Source: Maratus speciosus
Taxonomy: Eukaryota > Arthropoda > Arachnida > Araneae > Salticidae
Reading direction: 5' to 3'
Length of the DNA: 64,000 nucleotides
NCBI GenBank assembly: GCA_963932465.1
Contig: OZ010786.1
Location: 538,659,073-538,723,072, forward strand
The position numbers were made by a program, and so were the translations under genes. Below the pieces are notes generated by a model, which was not told the DNA's origin, ran no database searches, and was given only the letters and a program-made list of their open reading frames with translations. Shown here piece by piece: positions 58,940 to 64,000 of the stretch (its first letter is position 1; each line of letters begins with the position of its first letter).

Positions 58940-61900
58940 AGTATATATAAATAGTACAAAACATACTTCAATTTTAAGACTTACAACAAACGCTTTTATT
59001 TTATGTAAAATTACATCATTCGCATCCGCTTAAGCATTCCACATTTACGATCCACTTTTAAACACCTACAGTAAAGTAGGCATAAGGCGTCACTATCGCG
59101 AAATAATACAGAAATGCAGCAAAAAGATGCCGTAATTAAAGAAACTCGACCAGAAAAAAACAAAACAAACAACAACAAAAAAGGCTGTCTAATGATTCAA
59201 AGGCCATCATTTGTTTGTAACATTAATGTCGAAACTTAAATTTAAATATACTTTATAATAGCTCCATGTTTCAACAGAAATCATTCGTTTATATTCTTTT
59301 TCAAAATAGCGCGTATTTTAATTATATTTTCTTTCGGCTGTCATAAAAATTGGCAACAAAAATATATAATTAATATTTTACAAGTATTTTTCCTTTGCTT
59401 TCTAAAGCAATGGAATATTTTCGTTGCCAATATTAAGCAAATGGCTCCAAAAACTACAAAAAAATTAATATTTCAAAAATAAATTGAGATGCAGTTTTCA
59501 AACAAATTACATTTAAAGTACTTTTTTCCAATACGACGGTTTGAAAATTGAAAATGTGCGATGCGTAGAAGTTTAAATAATTTCTGTAGAGTTTTTAATC
59601 GTACTGCTTTGTTTTACGACTGGCTTCTGTAAGGTAACGTTACTTTTTAGAGATGACACAAAATAAGATGGGGGAAAGAAATAACATACCGTACCGGGGC
59701 TAACAAAATCGAGATCGGTGGGGGGGGGGGGGGTATCGGAAACAATTCCGCCGGGGACCCTCGGACACTTTTTGGTCAGGAGAATATCTTGTTCGTTGTT
59801 ACAACTAATAAAAAGAAGGCTGCAACCAACAAAAGCTCTTCGGCAACGGCAATTAACTAAAAAATTAAAACAAAGAACATTTAGAATTTTACAAAGGGCC
59901 ATTAAACAGAATGCATCATTTGTGGCGAAACTTTTCATGAAGACTGCATTCAATGTGGTAAATGTAAAGACTAGGCGCATGTGGACATAAATCCTTCGCG
60001 ATATTACTACTATAGCGACGTTTGTAAGGGCAAAGAGCAGCCTGGCCACTGTTAATTTATGTATGTCCATGGCTACCAGACAAAAAAAATATTTTCCAAA
60101 AATTAAAGACTTATTATAAGACTTGATTTAAGCTATGATAAAGAAAATATGTGATTGTTACTTACCTAAAATTAGAAGAAATAAATTGTATTTAATTTCT
60201 AGTTTTAAAATTAATTTTAATTCTGTTCATTGCAAAAATTCCATGAACTTAGTTCCGGAACTACCCGACCTGTTTAATTATTATTAAATATTTAACAGTT
60301 GTAAAATATTTTATAATATTATTAAAGAAATAGAAAAATGGAATTACATATTGAAATCAATGCATCTTAAAAGACTCATTGATTCTAATAATATGTGTAA
60401 TATGTTTTAAAAAACATCAACTGTGCAGGGCGTATTAAAAACAAACATACAATATATTACTAAAAAAAAAGCTGCGAAAATTCAACTCAAAGCCGCATCG
60501 AATATGTATTATCATAAAAATGTGAATAATTCAACATACGAGCAAGTGTAAATTTCATTTTAAAGCAACTGCTGTTTGCATATAAATCTGATGTTATCAA
60601 TTTAAATAAAAAATGTATAGAAAACTGTGATATTTGGAAAAAATTGAAATGATGTGTGGAAATAAAACAAATCTACTAAAAATACAAATATTCAAAGATT
60701 ATATGATTTTCTGCGACATTTATCATTATTTTCTGAATACGTTATAAATGTTTGTTGATTTTTTTTTATGAATTTGTTGTTTATGCAGTAAATACAAAGG
60801 ATATATTTTTACCGAATGTTGGTATTTTTAAAATATAAAATCATTCATATGTAATAGATTAACTAATATTTTAATGTAAAGTACTTCTAAAAAATCCTGC
60901 AACTTTAAAACATTTTTTAAAATAATAATGCGCTAACATATGCATTAATTTTGAGCAACATTAATAGTTATCGTTATGGTAATGCTGACTATTTCAACGC
61001 ATGGGTAAAAATAACAAATAAAGAGGCTTTGCTTGATGTTTAATTTATTTCAAGTTCTAGAGATTTCTTGAATTATATTGGTTGGCAGAGTCATACAGAG
61101 CTGAATAGAGAAAAAAATAATTGAGACTACTTAAATGGTACGGGAAAAGATTACCAATTATATGCGTGAAACTGCTAATTTTGAAACTCTTATATTTCGA
61201 ATTTACTTATGCACTTGAATAGAAAAAACAAGATCATATTTAAATAACATTTGCGCAGTATTCCTGTGCACCAAAATCTGTTCACAATCAAACGGTGGTG
61301 TTTTTAGCCCCCGGTACGGTATGCTATTTCTTTCTCTCAGCTTATTTTGTGTCGTTCAAAAAATAACGTTTCCTTACAGAAGCCAGCCGTAAAACAAAGC
61401 AGTACGATTAAATACTCTATAGTAATTTTTTTAACTTCTAAGCATCGCACATTTTTAATTTTTATACCGTCGTATAGCAAAAAAAATGTACTTTTAAATG
61501 CAATTTGTTTCAAAACTGCATCTCCATTTATTTTTGAAATATTAATTTTTTTGCAGTTTTTGGAGCCATTTGATAAATATTGACAACAGAATTGATTCAT
61601 TTCTGTAGAAAGTAAAGGAAAAATAGTTGTAAAATATTAATTATATATTTTTGTTGCCATTTTTTCATAACAACCGAAAGAAAATGTAATTAAAATAAGT
61701 TCTATTTTGAAAAAAATATAAACGAATGATTTCTGTTAAAACATGGAGTTATAATAAACTATATTTAAGTTTAAGTATATATATTAATGCTACAAACAAA
61801 TGAAGGCCTATGAATCATTAGACAGCGGGGTTTTTTGCTCGAGTTTCTTTAATGACGGCACCTTTTTTCTGCATTTGTGTATTATTTCGCGATAGTGACG

Positions 61901-62047
61901 TCATATGTCTACTTTACTGTAGATGTTTAAGAGTGGATCGTAAATGTGCGATTCTTAAGCAGATACGAATGACGTCATTTTGCATAAAATAAGAGCGTTG
62001 CTATAAGTCTTAACATTTAAATATGTTTTGTACTATTTATATATACT
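58940..62047. mobile_element. DNA transposon with ~750-bp terminal inverted repeats (3108 bp)
   Basis: The left arm (58940-59709) and right arm (61301-62047) are reverse complements at moderately high identity from end to end. Outer ends both read AGTATATATAAATAGTACAA. Then come tctgcttaag/ccgcttaag type, 'tcactatcgcgaaataat' and 'acatttacgatccact'. Innermost is 'accgtaccgggg' followed by 'ctaa'. Between the arms lie a pogo-type zinc-finger remnant (59909-60055) and AT-rich filler. A fragment of the same family is at 48900-49110. Arms this long are unusual for pogo/Tc1-mariner elements. Confidence 0.85.
59909..60055 (+). pseudogene. C-terminal zinc finger of a pogo/Tigger-type transposase
   Basis: From 59909 the frame reads ECIICGETFHEDCIQCGKCK, then D, a TAG stop at 59972-59974, AHVDINPSRYYYYSDVCKGK, and a stop at 60053-60055. 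Family members have CxxCGExFxEDWIQCxxCxxWAHxxC...YYxCDxC. Here the stop sits exactly where the Trp before AH is expected (one change from TGG), DW is DC, and the Cys after AH and one of the last pair are lost. No DDE domain is recognisable upstream; a Lys-rich linker-like stretch in the same frame precedes it, with stops. This is a dead remnant inside the long-armed element. The longest open frame here (minus strand, 59573-60070, 165 codons) is antisense and not a gene. Confidence 0.65.
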
Positions 62048-64000
62048 AGGGTGTCCCAGGAGAGGCAAAAAAAAAAAAACTTTGAAAATGCCAAGTCTCA
62101 CCTTTTAAAAATGTTTTTTCTGCCATAATATGATATTACAAAAAAAATTCAAGTCATTTCACAAAGGTTTGTGGGTCCCCCAAGCTAATAGAAAATAAGG
62201 AATTTATGGAAAATATTAATTTCTAATTAATATGCAGAATTCTACAACACTTCTCTTACAATTTTTTTTTTATCCGAAAACTTGTTTAAGAACCACTTTA
62301 TCATGTTTAACTATAATTTCATTTGATGTTATATTTTATTAAATTTTTTAATCAAAATTTATAAAATTACTATTTGAGGACCATATTTCATTTTTCCGAT
62401 CATTACTCCTCTAATGCTCTTCAATGTTTATTAATCTACTGGATTTCATTAAATTAATATCATTAACTACAATGTTTCTAATATTAATAATAGATGGCAG
62501 CTCCAGCAGCTGTTAAAGGAAAGTTTAATTGATTATTTATCAGTCTTCGGTTTTGGCTATCGATGAAGTTAATAAATCTTCTGAAGAAATCGCTGAGGAA
62601 GAAGTTGTAGTAAAAATACGTTTAGATGATAATACAAAGCTCAAAGAAAATAAATCTAAGCTCTACAGTCGCAGATCCATTATTACTCCAAGAGTTGCTA
62701 GGGTTTTAGATTGAACTAAGACCAGCATTAAAGATCCACAATGATAATAGCATCTGTAATAAACAAAGAAGGTCCCTCTTCCTCTACCATGACGTCTGAT
62801 CCACTTGTAAAAATCCATAGTGCTTAAAAAAATAGTGTTCATTGGGAACGCTAATATCTTCGCCAAGAAACCGTTCAACAATTAAAAACACAGTTTGAAA
62901 CATCAAAGTCAGTTGTTCATTGAGGTGGAAAATTGTTAGCCAATTTGTCATTAAAAGCATAGGAGATATTGATGATTTAGTGGTATGCTAGTTTTTTCTT
63001 TGCAAGATAAACGTACTAAGCTTCTTGGAGTTTAAGTTATTGTCTGGAGCTGGCAAAGAAGCAGCTGATGCTGTTTTCGAACTCTTAAAATCGTGGAAAT
63101 GTGAATTTCAAGTAATTGGGTGTGTTTTGCTATGACCCAAACAAATAGTGGAAGATTCAAAGGAGCATGTACAATTGTTGAGTAAAAAATATGCAGAAAC
63201 CTTTTGTGGATGGCATGTAGAAATCACTTGTTTGAGGTTCTACTTTCTGATGCATTTAGTGTGTGTTTTGGACAACCTACTGGGCCTGAAATCTTTTTAT
63301 TTAAGAGATTCCGAGAAAACTGGTCTCAGCTCAACCATCGTGAACCAAAAAAGTAATCAGTACCTGTTATAACAGCATCAGACAGTTTAAAAACTTTTAC
63401 TTTTAATCAGGTAAAAACTGCTACAACTACTTTGGGATGATTACAAAGAAATTTTAAATTTTGCATCATTAATGATTGAATTAGACATTCAATTTACCAT
63501 TCGAAAACCAGGTGCTCTTCACCAAGCTAGTAGGGTGGCAATTTATTACTTGGAAAGCAACTTATTCCTTCAAAATGAAGTTGTTGCCTGGGAATGAAAG
63601 CACAATGGTATTAACTGCTTAAGAGTTTCAAGGTATACAACAATTTAAACGGTTTGTTGTGTGTGTATATTTCCAGTCTTGGTTTACCTGCCGATCTGCT
63701 GTTGATGCTCCTGCTTATGATGTTTCACTGATTCAAGGTTTGAAAGAATACGATGTCAAGCACATAAGCAATGTTGGATTAAAAACGATGTTATGTCTTT
63801 CATGGTATGTTAGTGGAGAACTGGAACACTTAACTTGTTTTCCGATCTTCTTTCTGGTAAGCAAAAATCAAAGATAGTTTTGAACACGAAAAAGGGAAGG
63901 AGTTCTGATTCACATCTATTAGAAACACTTTTTCTCACATCGGATAATTTGTATATTTCTAATAGTTTCTTTAAAATGGCTAAAATCGAAGATTGTTTCC
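62048..64000 (+). mobile_element. 5' part of a DNA transposon running off the window
   Basis: Directly after the long-armed element, 'agggtgtcccaggagaggc' (62048-62066) looks like a transposon end. It is followed by about 430 bp of AT-rich leader and then the transposase pseudogene. That this is the end belonging to that transposase is inference from position; the right end is outside the window. Confidence 0.45.
62529..64000 (+). pseudogene. Broken transposase of an unplaced arthropod/cnidarian-type DNA transposon family
   Basis: Pieces in changing plus-strand frames follow the order I recall from a transposase-like family often annotated as uncharacterised protein in aphids and Hydra. SRRSIITPRVARVLD (to 62714) is followed by TMIIASVINKEGPSSS. 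Next come VQQLKTQFETSKSVVH, a stop where Trp is expected, and GGKLL. GAGKEAADAVFELLKSWK precedes VCFAMTQTNSGRFKGACTIV. Then LLWMACRNHLFEVLL, GPEIFLFKRFRENWSQLN, RKPGALHQASRVAIYYL and VDAPAYDVSLIQGLKEY, and finally LSWYVSGELEHL. The family's CFDTTxxNTGxxxGAC motif, a likely catalytic Asp, is CFAMT here. At least eight stops or frameshifts are visible, so it is dead. The superfamily is not certain. The 3' end lies beyond the window. Confidence 0.7.

Noticed and set aside
59573..60070. 165-codon open frame on the minus strand, the longest in the window
   Set aside because: It is antisense to a recognisable pogo-type zinc finger and runs through a G-run and one arm of the inverted-repeat element; no protein motif is seen.

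Overview
The window reads as repeat-dense, AT-rich nuclear DNA from an animal, most plausibly an arthropod. The base composition is strongly A/T. There are many homopolymer and (TA)n runs, and no intact gene. Decayed DNA transposons of pogo/Tigger, mariner/Tc1, hAT-like, TTAA-target and Helitron-like type sit beside a tRNA-derived SINE. The arthropod assignment, and any guess at a chelicerate, is inference from this transposon mix. Every long reading frame I examined is either short and unremarkable or a broken transposase, so this looks like intergenic or intronic sequence.

Layout. 0-0.5 kb: 3' end of a pogo-type transposon with a zinc-finger remnant. 0.5-5.9 kb: AT-rich, almost featureless. 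5.9-9.1 kb: an imperfect tandem duplication of about 1.5 kb; the second copy carries a TTAA-flanked MITE whose empty site survives in the first. 9.7-13.2 kb: two Helitron-like ends and a GGTAC-ended MITE. 16-23.4 kb: a perfect 18-bp-arm palindrome, a 162-bp tandem repeat array and two more MITEs. 29-31.5 kb: a SINE with an exact target duplication inside a TTAA MITE, a hAT-like MITE and a mariner remnant. 34-38.6 kb: transposase remnants, a hammerhead-ribozyme-like motif and a 607-bp direct duplication about 95% identical. 38.6-53 kb: a head-to-tail repeat of about 693 bp blown apart by insertions (a G/T-skewed block, hAT-like MITE, poly(A) retroposon, Helitron-like end, pogo-like element, a nest of 8-bp-target MITEs, a Tigger fragment and a long-inverted-repeat element). 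53-58.9 kb: foldback and hAT-like elements. 58.9-62.05 kb: an element with inverted repeats of about 750 bp around a pogo-type zinc-finger remnant. 62.05-64 kb: start of another transposon with a long, badly broken transposase that runs off the window.

No host pathway is encoded here. The interest lies in structure: nested insertions datable by their target duplications, an 8-bp-target MITE family inserted into itself, long-armed inverted-repeat elements, the exploded satellite, and a hammerhead-like RNA motif on the minus strand. All similarity statements come from reading the sequence by eye; no alignment or database search was run.
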